Part shown: positions 5,190 to 5,254 of the stretch, piece by piece
How positions within the stretch are numbered: position 1 is the first letter of the stretch
Layout of the letters: each line of letters opens with the position of its first letter
Assembly: GCA_025363795.1 (NCBI GenBank)
Contig: JANYLE010000268.1
Location: 1 to 5,254 of the forward strand
Length of the DNA stretch: 5,254 nt
Reading direction: 5' to 3'
DNA from: Mariniphaga sp.
Lineage (GTDB): Bacteria; Bacteroidota; Bacteroidia; Bacteroidales; Prolixibacteraceae
Program-made: the position numbers and the translations under genes
The notes under the pieces: generated by a model
Database searches by the model: none
What the model saw: the letters and a program-made list of their open reading frames with translations, nothing else
Told to the model about the DNA's origin: nothing

Positions 5190-5208
5190 ATGGATCAATC
5201 AGATCCAT
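5190..5208. repeat. 7-bp inverted repeat upstream of the mnmA promoter
   Basis: ATGGATC (5190-5196) and GATCCAT (5202-5208) form a perfect inverted repeat around AATCA. On the minus strand it lies 16 nt after a possible upstream stop codon (5227-5225) and is followed by UCUAUAUUGUUAAUU. It may be a weak terminator for the previous gene or a regulator site. The U-tract is interrupted, so neither is firm. Confidence 0.35.
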
Positions 5209-5224
5209 GCCATCGTTGAAATTT

Positions 5225-5254
5225 TTATTTCTCCTCCATTCTTAATGCCTTAAA
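5225..5254 (-). CDS. Possible C-terminal end of an upstream gene (partial)
   Basis: The minus-strand frame entering from the right edge reads FKALRMEEK and then TAA (5227-5225). Nine codons are too few to identify a protein. Two things make it plausible: the neighbouring genes point the same way, and an inverted repeat follows 16 nt after the stop. It could equally be non-coding. Confidence 0.25.
   Translation of the reverse strand, partial: FKALRMEEK

Overview
The window looks like a chromosomal segment from a Bacteroidota bacterium, probably Bacteroidales/Marinilabiliales-like. The support is: AT-rich intergenic DNA; start sites without Shine-Dalgarno sequences; signal peptides ending in NAQ or KAQ; a perfect Bacteroidota-type promoter (TTG, 20 nt, TAAATTTG) before mnmA; and an MnmA with the insertion I recall from Bacteroidota homologues. 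All four complete genes are on the minus strand, so transcription runs from high to low coordinates.

Reading in that direction, the right edge (5225-5254) may hold the last codons of an upstream gene. mnmA (5138-3954) follows. It encodes the tRNA-specific 2-thiouridylase, has its own promoter with almost no leader, and ends at a good hairpin terminator (3902-3933). A 272-bp gap leads to a gene for a secreted OmpA-domain protein (3681-2410). After a structured 231-bp spacer comes a paralogous OmpA-domain gene (2178-889). Only 21 bp later comes a small exported protein of the DUF3108/TapB-like kind (867-184). The last three genes look like one cell-envelope cluster: each has a signal peptide, and two carry a peptidoglycan-binding OmpA domain behind a beta-rich, possibly lectin-like domain. 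mnmA is a housekeeping neighbour, separated by its terminator.

The most unusual part is non-coding. The spacer between the two OmpA paralogues contains three copies of a translation-initiation-like element (minus strand CACGGATGA). The third copy is the true start of the downstream gene, and the two upstream copies open into tiny ORFs of 12 and 2 codons. Hairpins lie between the copies. A mosaic relative of the same element, with a perfect 10-bp inverted repeat, sits at the left edge (about 1-100) after the small exported gene. This suggests that another gene of the cluster begins just outside the window. I saw no tRNA, rRNA, insertion sequence or CRISPR array.
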